64,000 nucleotides of DNA, from NCBI RefSeq assembly GCF_021044625.1, contig NZ_CP087999.1, positions 3,555,001-3,619,000 on the forward strand. The letters run 5' to 3'. The translations under genes were made by a program, and so were the position numbers. Positions 46,813-56,638 of the stretch are shown in pieces. A model generated the notes under the pieces. The model worked only from the letters and a program-made list of their open reading frames with translations. It was not told where the DNA came from and searched no databases. The stretch is from Geomonas sp. RF6. Its GTDB lineage: Bacteria > Desulfobacterota > Desulfuromonadia > Geobacterales > Geobacteraceae. Position 1 is the first letter of the stretch, and each line of letters begins with the position of its first letter.

Positions 46813-49416
46813 ATGCACGGCTATCAGACTGCTTTCACCACAGGGTTGCCCGGACTGGACGGCGCCCTGAAGGGGATCCTCGCGGGGGACAACATCGTGT
46901 GGCAGGTGGATGCCATCGAGGATTACCAGGCGCTGGTGACCCCGTTTGTCGAAGCCGGAGTCGGCAGCGGCAGGAAGGTGGTGTACTTCCGCTTCGCCAG
47001 CCACCCCCCGTTGGTGCAGGGGGAGAGCGGGGTGATGAGGGTGGACCTCGATGCGAACGAGGGGTTCGAGACCTTCATCTCTCTCGTTCACGAGACGCTG
47101 GAAAATGTCGGCAGAGGCGCGCTCTACGTCTTTGACTCACTTTCGGAACTTGCCGCCGACTGGTATTCCGACCAGATGCTCGGCAACTTTTTCATGCTCA
47201 CCTGTCCCTACCTCTTCGACCTCGAGACGGTGGCGTACTTCGCCCTCTTCCGGAACCATCACTCATCCCTCGCGCTGAACCCGATCGTGGAGACGACCCA
47301 GCTCTTTCTCGACGTCTTCCGGCACCGCGACACCCGCTACATCTACCCGATGAAGGTCCACCTGCGCTATTCGCCGACCATGAACATGCTGCACGAGTGG
47401 AGGGACGAGGAGTTCCGCCCGGTAACCGCGAGCTCCGTCATTAGTTCGATCCTTACCTCCACGACGTGGTCGGGACTGAATGCCGACATGCGTCCGGGGA
47501 TCTGGCAGCGCGCGTTCGAGGAGGCGGAGGAATTTCTGGACGAGGTCAAAAGGGGGAGGGTCTCACCGGAAAAGGAAGAGGAGATGTTCAGGCGCCTCTC
47601 CAGGATGATGATATCCCGTGACCCGGTCATGCTGAAGCTCATCTCGCGGTACCTGAGCCTGGAGGACCTGATAGAGATCCGCCACAGGATGATCGGGACC
47701 GGGCTGGTGGGGGGGAAGACAGTCGGCATGCTCCTGGCGCGGCGGATTCTGCAGAAGCATTCCGAGCGTCTGGCACGGCTGCTGGAAGCGCATGATTCTT
47801 TCTACATCGGCTCGGACGTCTTCTACACCTTCCTCGTTTGCAACGGCGCGTGGTGGGTGCGGGAGAAGCAGAGAAATCCCGAGACATTCCTCGAGGGCTC
47901 CGAACTGGCGCGGCAGCGGATCCTTACCGGGAAGTTCCCGGAATACATGGTGAAGCAGTTCGAGCAGATGCTCGACTACTTTGGGCAGGCACCGATCATC
48001 GTGCGCTCCAGCTCCCTTCTCGAGGACAACTTCGGCAATCCCTTCGCCGGGAAGTACGAAACCATTTTTTGCCCCAATCAGGGGCCACGGGAACGGAGGC
48101 TGGAGGATCTTATCTCGGCGATGCGCACCATCTACGCCAGCAGCATGAGCGAGAAGGCGCTGCGCTACAGACGGGAGAAAGGGCTCCTGGAGCAGGACGA
48201 GCAGATGGCCCTGCTGGTGATGCGCGTCTCTGGAGCGGCCCACGGCAGATATTTCTATCCCCACGCCGCCGGCGTCGCCTTCTCCTACAACCCGTATGTG
48301 TGGAACGAAAACATCGACCCTGCGGCAGGAGTGATGAGGCTTGTCTTCGGGCTCGGAACCCGGGCGGTCGATCGCTCCGACGATGATTACACCCGCGTGG
48401 TCGCGCTGAACGCCCCGGCGCAACGTCCTGAAACCAATTTCGAGGAGGTGCGGCAGTATGCCCAAAGGAGGGTCGATTTCCTCGATCTCGACGCCAACCG
48501 CCTCGTTTCCGGCCACTTCCTCGATGTCATTGCGGTGAGCCCCGACGTTCCGGTGCGCCTTTTTGCCTCCACCGACGACGGCGCGAACTGGAGCATGGAG
48601 AATGCGAACCGCCCGACCTACGTCCTCACATTCGACAAGCTCCTGGAAACGACGGGCTTTGTCGAGGACATCAGGGAGATACTCCGGGTCCTGCACGAAG
48701 CGTACGACCACGCAATCGACGTGGAATTCACCCTCAACTTCCTGGAGTACGACGACTACCGCATTCACGTGGTCCAGTGCCGACCCCTCCCCGTAAAGGG
48801 GATCGATACGACTGCGCCTGTTCCCATGGATGCTCCGGAGGAGAATCGTGTCATCTCCGCTTGCGGGGCTGTCATCGGCCACAGCCGTCACCTCAGGATG
48901 GACAGATTCATCTACGTGGTGCCGGAGGTGTACTCCTCGATGACGATGCAGGAACGGTACGAGGTGGCAAGGCTGATCGGCCGCCTGAACCAGACGATCT
49001 CTCCGCAGCAGGAAAACGTCATGTTGATGGGGCCGGGACGTTGGGGCACCAGTTGTCCCTCGCTGGGGGTTCCGGTGACCTTTTCGGATATCAGCCGCAG
49101 CGCCGTCCTGTGCGAGATCGTGGCGATGCGGGAGCACCTTGCCCCCGACGTCTCGCTCGGCACGCACTTTCTGAACGAGCTGATCGAAATGGATATGCTC
49201 TATCTGGCGCTCTTTCCGCGCAGAGGGGGGAACTTCCTGCGTGAGGAGTTTTTCAAGGAGTTGCCGAACCGGCTGCTGGAATACGTCCCGGGCGAGGACC
49301 GCTGGGCTGGAGCAGTACGGGTTGTGCACGCCGCCGACATCGCCGGAGGGGGGAATGCCTTGTACCTCTCAGCTGATGCTTTGAAACAGAAGGTGATCTG
49401 CTACCGCACGGCGTGA
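46813..49416 (+). CDS. Degenerate KaiC-like domain fused to a PEP-synthase-type ATP-grasp
   Basis: 867 residues. Residues about 1-210 have the KaiC/RadA opening (TGLPGLDGALKGILAGD) and a Walker-B-like ALYVFDSLSEL. The P-loop is gone: QVDAIEDYQALV stands where GxxGxGKT should be. Residues about 380-690 carry the pyruvate/PEP-dikinase ATP-binding signature (IIVRSSSLLEDNFGNPFAGKYETIF) and its closing VVQCRPLP. The last ~170 residues contain MGPGRWGTSCPSLGVPVTFSDIS and GTHFLNEL blocks. There is no phosphohistidine swivel (GGxxxH) or PEP TIM-barrel domain, so it is not PEP synthase. GAGGGAG precedes the ATG. It may phosphorylate or ligate an unknown partner. Confidence 0.85.
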   Translation: MHGYQTAFTTGLPGLDGALKGILAGDNIVWQVDAIEDYQALVTPFVEAGVGSGRKVVYFRFASHPPLVQGESGVMRVDLDANEGFETFISLVHETLENVGRGALYVFDSLSELAADWYSDQMLGNFFMLTCPYLFDLETVAYFALFRNHHSSLALNPIVETTQLFLDVFRHRDTRYIYPMKVHLRYSPTMNMLHEWRDEEFRPVTASSVISSILTSTTWSGLNADMRPGIWQRAFEEAEEFLDEVKRGRVSPEKEEEMFRRLSRMMISRDPVMLKLISRYLSLEDLIEIRHRMIGTGLVGGKTVGMLLARRILQKHSERLARLLEAHDSFYIGSDVFYTFLVCNGAWWVREKQRNPETFLEGSELARQRILTGKFPEYMVKQFEQMLDYFGQAPIIVRSSSLLEDNFGNPFAGKYETIFCPNQGPRERRLEDLISAMRTIYASSMSEKALRYRREKGLLEQDEQMALLVMRVSGAAHGRYFYPHAAGVAFSYNPYVWNENIDPAAGVMRLVFGLGTRAVDRSDDDYTRVVALNAPAQRPETNFEEVRQYAQRRVDFLDLDANRLVSGHFLDVIAVSPDVPVRLFASTDDGANWSMENANRPTYVLTFDKLLETTGFVEDIREILRVLHEAYDHAIDVEFTLNFLEYDDYRIHVVQCRPLPVKGIDTTAPVPMDAPEENRVISACGAVIGHSRHLRMDRFIYVVPEVYSSMTMQERYEVARLIGRLNQTISPQQENVMLMGPGRWGTSCPSLGVPVTFSDISRSAVLCEIVAMREHLAPDVSLGTHFLNELIEMDMLYLALFPRRGGNFLREEFFKELPNRLLEYVPGEDRWAGAVRVVHAADIAGGGNALYLSADALKQKVICYRTA

Positions 49417-49537
49417 CCTCACCTGGCCGCGCACCGTTTTGCCGGGGGCGGGCGCAGGAGGCGTTCCATTCCCGTACCGCTGGCTCCCCCTCCCTCAACC
49501 GTTGCTGCCGGTGTCGCAGGGGAGGGGAAGAATCAGT

Positions 49538-51739
49538 CTACTGCTGTACACCCACTGCCGCTACTCCAGCCCCTAGGAGTAATCCGCCTTTGGGGGCGGG
49601 GAGGCCGTCGGTGATCACCTGGATCACCTCTTCGGCCGGTACCGGCGGGCTGAAGTAGTAGCCTTGCATGATCGTGCAGTCATTTTCCTGGAGGAATTCC
49701 CGCTGCTCCTCTGTTTCCACCCCCTCGGCGATGACGCCGAGCCGCAGGCTCTTGGCCATGGAGATGATGGTGCTGGTGATGGTGGCGCTGTCCGCGTCGT
49801 GGCTGACTTCGTTCACGAAGGAGCGGTCGATTTTCAGGGTGTCGATCGGAAAACGCTTCAGGTAGCTCAGCGATGAGTAGCCGGTGCCGAAATCGTCGAT
49901 GGAGATGGTGAGCCCCAACTCTCTCAGGCTGTGGAGGGTGGCGATCACCTCTTCGCTCTTCTGCATGAAAACCCCTTCGGTAAGTTCCAGCTCGAGCAGC
50001 TCCCCTTCAATCCCGGCCTCGGCGAGGCTTCTCATCATCACTCCCACAAGATTCATCCTGATGAGGTGATGCCCCGACAGGTTCACCGCTACCCGCGGAG
50101 GGGTGATCCCCAGGTTCAGCCACGTCTTGATCTGCCGGCATACCGCGGCTACCACCCACTCGTCGATCGCCACCACCTGCCCGATTTCCTCAGCAAAGGG
50201 GATGAACTTCGCCGGGGAGATGAACCCGAGTTCCGGGCTCTGCCACCGGATCAGTGCCTCGAGCCCGACCACCTCCCCCTTCGCCGCGTCCACCTGCGGC
50301 TGGTAGTGGATGGTGAACTCCTCGTTTGCCAGCGCCTTTCTCAGCTGCTGTTCCAGTACGAGCCTTTCCAGCGCGGCGTCGTTCATCGCCTGCGTGAAAA
50401 ACTGCAGGTTGTTCCGACCTTCCTTCTTCGCGTGATACATGGCGGCATCGGCGTTTTTCACCAGCGCCCCCGAATCGTTACCGTCATCGGGATAGATGCT
50501 GATGCCGATACTTGCGGAGATGCAGATCTCCACCTCGCCCAGCGAAAACGGCTCGGCCACCGCCTTCAATATTCGCCGGGCAACGGTGGTTACGTGCTGC
50601 ACCCCTCCTATGTCCTGCAGGATGACGGTGAACTCGTCCCCCCCCAGGCGCGCTATGGTGCTGTTGCCCCGGCTTCCCTCCAGGGCGCAGTTGCGGGACA
50701 CGAGGTCGTACCCTCTCAGGCACTGCTGCAGGCGGCCGGCTATCCCCTTCAGGAGGTCGTCCCCTGCCGCATGGCCGAGGGTGTCGTTTATCTCCTTGAA
50801 TCGGTCGAGGTCGAGGAACATCACCGCCACCTTCCTGCGGTGCCGGGCCGCAAAGGCGATGGCGCGCTCCAGCTGGTCGTGGAAAAGGAGGCGGTTCGGG
50901 AGCCCCGTGATGCTGTCGAAGTAGGCGAGGGAGCGAATCTGTTCCTCGGTCCGCTTTCGTTCGGTGATGTCCTGGACCGTTCCGGCTATCTTCGTTGCAC
51001 GCCCGTGCGCGTCGTAAAAAACCTCTCCTTCCGTATGGCAGAAGCGTACGTCCCCGTTTGGTAGGACGATGCGGTTGTCGACGCTGAGGATCCTGTTGCC
51101 GGAAAGTGCGCGGTCCATCGCCCGCTGGAACGACTCCTTGTCGGAGGGGTGAATGGTATCGATGAAGGACTGGTAGGTGACCTCGAAGCCGGCGGGGTTG
51201 ATGCCGAAGATCAGGTACACCTCCTTTGACCAGTACAGCTTGTCGCGCTGCAAGGCCCACTCCCACACCCCCATGCGGGCGATGCGGTGCGCCTTGCTGA
51301 GCCGGGACTCGCTGACCCGCAGGTCCTGGATCGCCCTGTTGGACCGGAGAATGTAACGCACGCGGTGGCAGAGAACCGGCCAGGAGATCGGCTTGGTGAT
51401 GAAATCGGTGGCGCCCGCCTCGTACGCTTCGTTGATCGCTTCCGTGTCGTCGAGCCCCGTCATCATGAGTATGGGGGTGTCGCTCCCGACCGGCAGTTGC
51501 CGGATCGCGCTGCAGATGGAGAAGCCGTCGAGTCCGGGCAGCATCACGTCGAGCAGGATGATGTCGGGCTGCAGCCTTTCGAAGTCCTCCAGCCCCTGGC
51601 GACCGTCTTCCGCCTCGGCGATGCTGAAGCCGGCCTGTTCCAGGGCGGCGCACGCCAGCTGGCGCACCGCGGCATCGTCATGGACCACCAGTATCAACGC
51701 TTCCGCATGTTCTGCGGGGTGAGCTCCGCTGTCGTTCAT
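49538..51739 (-). CDS. REC-PAS-GGDEF-EAL c-di-GMP signalling protein
   Basis: 733 residues. Receiver domain with phosphoacceptor Asp at about 64 (ILLDVMLPGLDG). PAS/PAC near 150-285 (WEWALQRDKLYWSKEVY, FYDAHGRATKIAGTVQDITERK). GGDEF near 290-465 with an intact RLGGDEFTVIL. EAL near 475-725 (GLEALIRWQSP, DDFGTGYSSLSYLKRFPIDTLKIDRSFV). Both catalytic motifs look usable. An insertion of about 15 residues (LVSRNCALEGSRGNS) separates a candidate RxxD inhibitory site (RGYD) from GGDEF. ATG 51739 has GAGGAG upstream. Transcribed alone; no kinase partner nearby. Confidence 0.93.
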   Translation of the reverse strand: MNDSGAHPAEHAEALILVVHDDAAVRQLACAALEQAGFSIAEAEDGRQGLEDFERLQPDIILLDVMLPGLDGFSICSAIRQLPVGSDTPILMMTGLDDTEAINEAYEAGATDFITKPISWPVLCHRVRYILRSNRAIQDLRVSESRLSKAHRIARMGVWEWALQRDKLYWSKEVYLIFGINPAGFEVTYQSFIDTIHPSDKESFQRAMDRALSGNRILSVDNRIVLPNGDVRFCHTEGEVFYDAHGRATKIAGTVQDITERKRTEEQIRSLAYFDSITGLPNRLLFHDQLERAIAFAARHRRKVAVMFLDLDRFKEINDTLGHAAGDDLLKGIAGRLQQCLRGYDLVSRNCALEGSRGNSTIARLGGDEFTVILQDIGGVQHVTTVARRILKAVAEPFSLGEVEICISASIGISIYPDDGNDSGALVKNADAAMYHAKKEGRNNLQFFTQAMNDAALERLVLEQQLRKALANEEFTIHYQPQVDAAKGEVVGLEALIRWQSPELGFISPAKFIPFAEEIGQVVAIDEWVVAAVCRQIKTWLNLGITPPRVAVNLSGHHLIRMNLVGVMMRSLAEAGIEGELLELELTEGVFMQKSEEVIATLHSLRELGLTISIDDFGTGYSSLSYLKRFPIDTLKIDRSFVNEVSHDADSATITSTIISMAKSLRLGVIAEGVETEEQREFLQENDCTIMQGYYFSPPVPAEEVIQVITDGLPAPKGGLLLGAGVAAVGVQQ

Positions 51740-52868
51740 GGCAATCTCCTCGGTTAAGACTTCGGCGGCAGGGGAGGGCAGTTGCAGAAGGATTCCTCTT
51801 GCGCCCCAGAAGCCCTGTCGTTTCAGATGTTGCACTGTGCGCTGAGGGGGGGAGGTTCGGAAACTTCAGGCACTTCCTCCCTTTTCGGGTTTAGATGTGT
51901 GAACTTTAATAATGTCTTCATCAGGCTTCGCCGCTGCCGCCTTTGACAGGTGTCGTGCCACGTCTTTGGTCGCGCTGAACCCCATCCCCCTCCCGTCCTC
52001 CCCCTTGGGCTCATCCGAATTCCGGGGAAGCAGTAGTATGTTCCAATCAAGGGCCGTACGAGGCGTCGCGTCCCCCCCTTTGCGAAGGCTCATCCGGGAA
52101 TTCCGGGGACAGCCGGTCGGACGTCCCCTCCCCCCTTGCGGGGGAGGGACAGGGTGGGGGGGAAGGTGCCACCATTTCAGCCACATAGCAGCTTCACCCA
52201 CCCCCTGTCCCCCTCCCGTCAAGGGAGGGGGGATTTTCCTGACGCTGGCTCCCCGGAATTTCCGGAAGAACCTTTGCGAAGGGGGGCAGGGGGGATTTGA
52301 CTTGGCCAGAACGGTCCTGCAAAGTGCGCAACTGCTGTGATCTCAAGCAATTTCTCTGATTGCAGTTGCAAGAATTGGCGGGGCCTATGTCGTTGATCTT
52401 TAGACTGCCCCAGCATTGCAGTTCCACGACCGAGATGTACTGTTAGACGGGCTGCGGTTCTGGAGGGAGACTTGAAGATCAAATCCCCCCTGCCCCCCCT
52501 TCGCAAAGGGGGGAACGTCAGGCCTTCTGCAGTGCTTCGTGGCAATGTACTCACGCTCCCCCGGAATTTCCTGATGGACCCCTTGAAAGAAGAGGGGCGT
52601 GCTGCCGGGGGGTGAAGTATTTCGGTGACCTGGGATGGAGGTGGATTCTCATGAAGGTACACGCTCATTCTTTCGGCTGGAGGAGCCGGTCCCGTCCAAG
52701 TGTGGATCCTACTAAAGGTCTTTATTTTATTACGTATATGTGGTATTGAGGGGGCTCTGTGCCTGAGAGGGCGCCAGCATGCGTACACTTGTGGTCGTCT
52801 CCGCTTTCCAGCTGTCACGCGACGGCGGTGATCCGTTAATGCACGATACTAAAAATGGAGGGTCCAGG
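51740..52868. repeat. Composite intergenic repeat cluster 4 (families A and B)
   Basis: 1.1 kb without a supported gene. A copies at about 52007-52115 (two, with the GTAGTATGTTCCAAT block), 52248-52297 and 52482-52590. B hairpins at about 52121-52166 and 52196-52232 (CCCTCCC/GGGAGGG with ACAGGGTGG). The GCAGTGCTTCGTGGCAATG segment (about 52537-52555) matches the 34.5 kb cluster inverted. The 52600-52868 part should hold the livK promoter; I could not define it. Confidence 0.75.
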
Positions 52869-53999
52869 ATGAAGAGATCGGTATGGTTGCTATCGGCGCT
52901 GTTTGTTATGGGATGTATTACCGGGTGCAATGAAAAGGGCGTGAAGATCGGCGTCTCGGCGCCCATCTCCGGCGATATCGCTGCCTTGGGACAGTCCACC
53001 AAGAATGCGGTCCTCCTGGCGCAGGAGGAGATCAACGCCAAGGGCGGGATCAACGTCGGCGGAAAGATGCAGAAGGTCACCTTCATCATCGAGGATGACG
53101 AGAACAAGCCCGAAGCGGCGGCCACCGTCTTCCAGAAGCTGATCAACCAGGACAAGGTCGTGGCGATCATCGGCTCCCAGTCCAGCAAATGTTCCAACGC
53201 CGGCGCTCCCATCGCCGAGGCAGCAGGGATTCCCCAGATTTCCCCCTGGTCCACCAACCCCAACGTGACCAGCGGGAAGCAGTTCGTTTTCCGCGCCTGC
53301 TTCATCGACCCGTACCAGGGTAAGGTCGTGGCAGGGTTTGCGCGCGACAAGATGAAAGCGGCTACCGCGGCGGTTCTCTATGACGTAGCCAGCGATTACA
53401 ACAAGGGAATTGCCGAAGTCTTCCGCGACGAGTTCGCCAAAAGTGGCGGGAAGGTCGTCGGCTTCGAAACCTACAACACCAACGACAAGGATTTCTCGGC
53501 GCAGCTCAGCAAGATCAAAGGCGCGACCCCGGATGTCCTCTTCCTTCCGAACTACTTCAACGACGTGCCGCTTCAGATCCAGCAGGCCCGCAAGCTCGGC
53601 ATGACCTGCAAGGTCGTCGGAAGCGACGGCTGGGATAACCAGGAGCTGATCAAGATGGGCGGCAAGGACATGGAAGGTGCCTACTTCACCAACCACTACT
53701 CCCCGGATGTGGATCGCCCGGCCTCCAAGGCCTTTATCGCGAAGTACACCAAGAAGTTCAACTCCCAGGTCGACGCCGCAGCCGCCCTGACCTACGACTC
53801 GGTCTACCTGCTCGTGAATGCCATCGAGAAGGCCGGGAAGGCCGATCCGAAGGCGATCAGGGACGCCATTGCCTCCACGAAGAACTTCGAGGGCGCAACC
53901 GGCGCTATCAGCTTCAGCGGCTCCGGTGACCCGACGAAGGGCGCCGTCATCATCCGTATCTCCAACGGCAAGTTTGTCTTCGACAGCGCGGTGAATTAG
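52869..53999 (+). CDS. livK: Branched-chain amino acid ABC transporter, substrate-binding lipoprotein
   Basis: 376 residues. Lipoprotein signal with the cleavage Cys in MGCITGC, then a periplasmic-binding fold (IGVSAPISGDIAALGQ, ISPWSTNPNVT, AVLYDVASDYNKG) typical of the Leu/Ile/Val-binding family. Captures branched-chain or related amino acids for the permease encoded next. The start at 52869 follows GGAGGG. The stop overlaps the livH start by one base. Ligand specificity cannot be read. Confidence 0.93.
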   Translation: MKRSVWLLSALFVMGCITGCNEKGVKIGVSAPISGDIAALGQSTKNAVLLAQEEINAKGGINVGGKMQKVTFIIEDDENKPEAAATVFQKLINQDKVVAIIGSQSSKCSNAGAPIAEAAGIPQISPWSTNPNVTSGKQFVFRACFIDPYQGKVVAGFARDKMKAATAAVLYDVASDYNKGIAEVFRDEFAKSGGKVVGFETYNTNDKDFSAQLSKIKGATPDVLFLPNYFNDVPLQIQQARKLGMTCKVVGSDGWDNQELIKMGGKDMEGAYFTNHYSPDVDRPASKAFIAKYTKKFNSQVDAAAALTYDSVYLLVNAIEKAGKADPKAIRDAIASTKNFEGATGAISFSGSGDPTKGAVIIRISNGKFVFDSAVN

Positions 54000-54883
54000 T
54001 GATCGAGACCGCAATTCAGCAGATTTTCAATGCCGCGCAACTGGGGGCGGTCTATGCTCTGATCGCCCTTGGCTACACTATGGTGTACGGAACGATCCGC
54101 CTCATCAATTTCGCTCACGGCGACATCTTCATGCTCGGCGGGTTCATCGGCTTTCTTCTGGTGACCCTGATTCCGGGGCTGCCGGTGGCGGTCATGATCC
54201 CGCTCGCCATGCTTCTGACCGCGATGGTGGGGGTCCTCATCGAGAGGGCCGCCTACCGCAAGCTCCGCGGTGCCCAGAGGATGTCTCTGGTCATCACTGC
54301 GCTGGGGGTGGGGATCTTCCTGGAAAACCTCGTGCGGATCCTGGTCGGTCCCCAGGCCCGCCAGATTCCGGCGCAGCTCCCCAACAAGGTGCTGAAGCTC
54401 GCCAACGGCGTCGTCATAACGGAAGACAAGCTCCTGATCATCGTGATTTCGCTTCTTCTGATGGTTATCCTCTGGATCTTCGTGAACAAGACCCTTATCG
54501 GGACGGCCATGCGGGCAGTTGCCGACAACAGGGACGCGGTCCAGCTCATGGGGATCAACCTCAACCTCATCATCGCTACCACCTTTGCCGTCGGCTCGGC
54601 GCTCGCCGCAGCCGGCGGCATCTTCTTCGGCCAGGCCTACTCCATCGACCCGTACATGGGGATCGATCTCGGGTGGAAAGCGTTCATCGCCGCGGTTATC
54701 GGCGGGATCGGCTCCATCGAAGGGGCGGTGATCGGTTCTTTCCTTCTGGCCGGCGTCGAGGTCGTCACCGTCGCCTATCTTTCCTCCAATCTGAAAAACG
54801 GCATCGCCTTCGGCCTCCTTATCATCCTCCTTCTGATACGGCCCAACGGGATCATGGGTAGGGCCGAACTGAAAAAGGTATGA
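53999..54883 (+). CDS. livH: Branched-chain amino acid ABC transporter, permease LivH
   Basis: 294 residues, about eight hydrophobic segments. Family motifs: ALGYTMVYGTIRLINFAHGD near the N-terminus, and GGIGSIEGAVIGSFLLAGVEV near the C-terminus (the coupling-helix region). GTG start overlapping the livK stop. Forms the inner-membrane channel with LivM. Confidence 0.95.
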   Translation: MIETAIQQIFNAAQLGAVYALIALGYTMVYGTIRLINFAHGDIFMLGGFIGFLLVTLIPGLPVAVMIPLAMLLTAMVGVLIERAAYRKLRGAQRMSLVITALGVGIFLENLVRILVGPQARQIPAQLPNKVLKLANGVVITEDKLLIIVISLLLMVILWIFVNKTLIGTAMRAVADNRDAVQLMGINLNLIIATTFAVGSALAAAGGIFFGQAYSIDPYMGIDLGWKAFIAAVIGGIGSIEGAVIGSFLLAGVEVVTVAYLSSNLKNGIAFGLLIILLLIRPNGIMGRAELKKV

Positions 54884-55878
54884 AAATGGGAGAACCACGG
54901 AAAACGCACGTCACCTTCCGCAACGTTGCCGTCGCCACACTGATAGTTGCCGCTCTCGTGCAGCTCCTCGGAAATGCCGGCCTCTTCAACAACTACTACC
55001 TGCACATTCTGGCGATCATCGGGATGAATATCATCCTGGTGGCGAGCCTCAATCTGGTGAACGGGTACATGGGGGAGTTCGCCCTCGGGCACGCCGGTTT
55101 CATGGCTGTGGGCGCCTACGCCGCGGCGCTCATCGCGCTGAAGCTTCCCCTTCCCGCGCTGGCGCGCCTCCCCCTTTCTCTCGCGGGTGGGGTCCTCGCT
55201 GCGGGGCTCGTCGGCTACCTCGTGGGGCTGGTGACCTTCAAGACGGTCGGGGATTACCTGGCGATCATTACCCTCGGCTTCAACATGATCATCGTGAACG
55301 CCATCCAGAACATCGATTACCTCGGTGGTCCGCGAGGGCTCACCGCGATCCCCAAGGGGACCAATCTGGTGACGGTGGCGGTGTGCACGGTCCTGACGTA
55401 CTGGATTTTGCGCAACCTGGTCGATTCGATCTACGGCCGGATGTGGCTCTCCATCAGGGAGAACGCCATCGCCGGCGAGCTGATGGGGATCGACGTGAAC
55501 CGGGTAAAGAACCTCGCCTTCACCATCGCCGCCGCCTTCGCGGGTCTGGCGGGGGGGCTCTACGCCCAGTATCAGCAGTTCATCACCCCGAAGAGCTTCG
55601 ATTATCTGAAGACGACCGACATCCTGGTCATGCTCTACCTGGGGGGGATGGGAAGTCTTTCCGGCTCCATCCTCGGAGTCGTGTTCTACACCCTCCTCAT
55701 GGAGCTCCTGCGCAACATCCTCGGCATCGTTGCCCCGCAACTGGCGGACATGCGCATGCTCCTCAGTCCTTTGATCCTCGTACTCATCATGCTGACCCGT
55801 CAGTACGGACTCATGGGGAATCGCGAGTGGCGCTGGCTGCTGCCGGATGAAAAAAAGGCGGAGGGAAGCGATGCTTAA
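54880..55878 (+). CDS. livM: Branched-chain amino acid ABC transporter, permease LivM
   Basis: 332 residues with about nine membrane segments. Motifs NLVNGYMGEFALGHAGFMAVGAYAA, REN-AIAGELMGIDVNRVKNLAF and LGGMGSLSGSILGVVF identify LivM. ATG overlaps the livH stop by four bases (ATGA); another ATG lies 6 bp in. Translationally coupled throughout the operon. Confidence 0.95.
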   Translation: MKMGEPRKTHVTFRNVAVATLIVAALVQLLGNAGLFNNYYLHILAIIGMNIILVASLNLVNGYMGEFALGHAGFMAVGAYAAALIALKLPLPALARLPLSLAGGVLAAGLVGYLVGLVTFKTVGDYLAIITLGFNMIIVNAIQNIDYLGGPRGLTAIPKGTNLVTVAVCTVLTYWILRNLVDSIYGRMWLSIRENAIAGELMGIDVNRVKNLAFTIAAAFAGLAGGLYAQYQQFITPKSFDYLKTTDILVMLYLGGMGSLSGSILGVVFYTLLMELLRNILGIVAPQLADMRMLLSPLILVLIMLTRQYGLMGNREWRWLLPDEKKAEGSDA

Positions 55879-56638
55879 GGTAGAAAATCTCTCCAAGTCC
55901 TTCGGCGGCCTTGCGGCGACCCAGGAGTTCTGCCTCGATCTGGGTCCCGGCGACATCCAGGGGATCATCGGCCCCAACGGGGCGGGGAAGACCACCGTCT
56001 TCAACCTGATCACCGGGATCTACCGCCCCGACACCGGCCAGGTCAGGCTCTGTGAAGAGGAGGTTGCCGGTCTCCGCTCCGATGCGATCTCCCGCCGCGG
56101 CATCGCCCGTACCTTTCAAAACATACGCCTTTTCGGAAAGATGACGGTGTGGGACAACGTCCTCATTGCCTTTCACCAGCGTATCGGCTACGGACTCTTC
56201 GACGCGATCTTCCGTCTCCCTCTCTTCAAGATGCGGGAGCAGCAGGTCTGCTCCGAGAGCATGGAATTCCTCGAGCGCTTCGGCCTTGCCGACCGCCGTC
56301 ATGAACTGGCCGAGAACCTCCCGTACGGCGAGCAGCGGCGCCTGGAGATAGCCCGGGCGCTGGCCACCAATCCGCGCATCCTCCTCCTGGACGAGCCGGC
56401 AGCCGGCATGAATCCGGTCGAGGTGGAGGGGCTGATCGGGCTGATTCGCGACATCCACCGGGACTTCGATCTTTCCATCCTCCTCATCGAGCACCACATG
56501 CCGGTAGTCCTGAAGCTCTGCCGTCACGTCCAGGTGATGGACTTCGGGAAAACGATAGCTGCCGGAGACCCGCATGCAGTGACGAGCGATCCGCTGGTCA
56601 TCAAGGCGTATCTGGGAGATGAGGAGGAAGGGCTATGA
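55871..56638 (+). CDS. livG: Branched-chain amino acid ABC transporter, ATPase LivG
   Basis: 255 residues. Walker A GPNGAGKTT, the LivG-type signature LPYGEQRRLEIARAL, Walker B ILLLDEPAAGMNP and switch His in LLIEHHM. The start at 55871 has GGAGGG inside the 3' end of livM, and the genes overlap by 8 bp. Energises transport with LivF. Confidence 0.96.
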   Translation: MLKVENLSKSFGGLAATQEFCLDLGPGDIQGIIGPNGAGKTTVFNLITGIYRPDTGQVRLCEEEVAGLRSDAISRRGIARTFQNIRLFGKMTVWDNVLIAFHQRIGYGLFDAIFRLPLFKMREQQVCSESMEFLERFGLADRRHELAENLPYGEQRRLEIARALATNPRILLLDEPAAGMNPVEVEGLIGLIRDIHRDFDLSILLIEHHMPVVLKLCRHVQVMDFGKTIAAGDPHAVTSDPLVIKAYLGDEEEGL

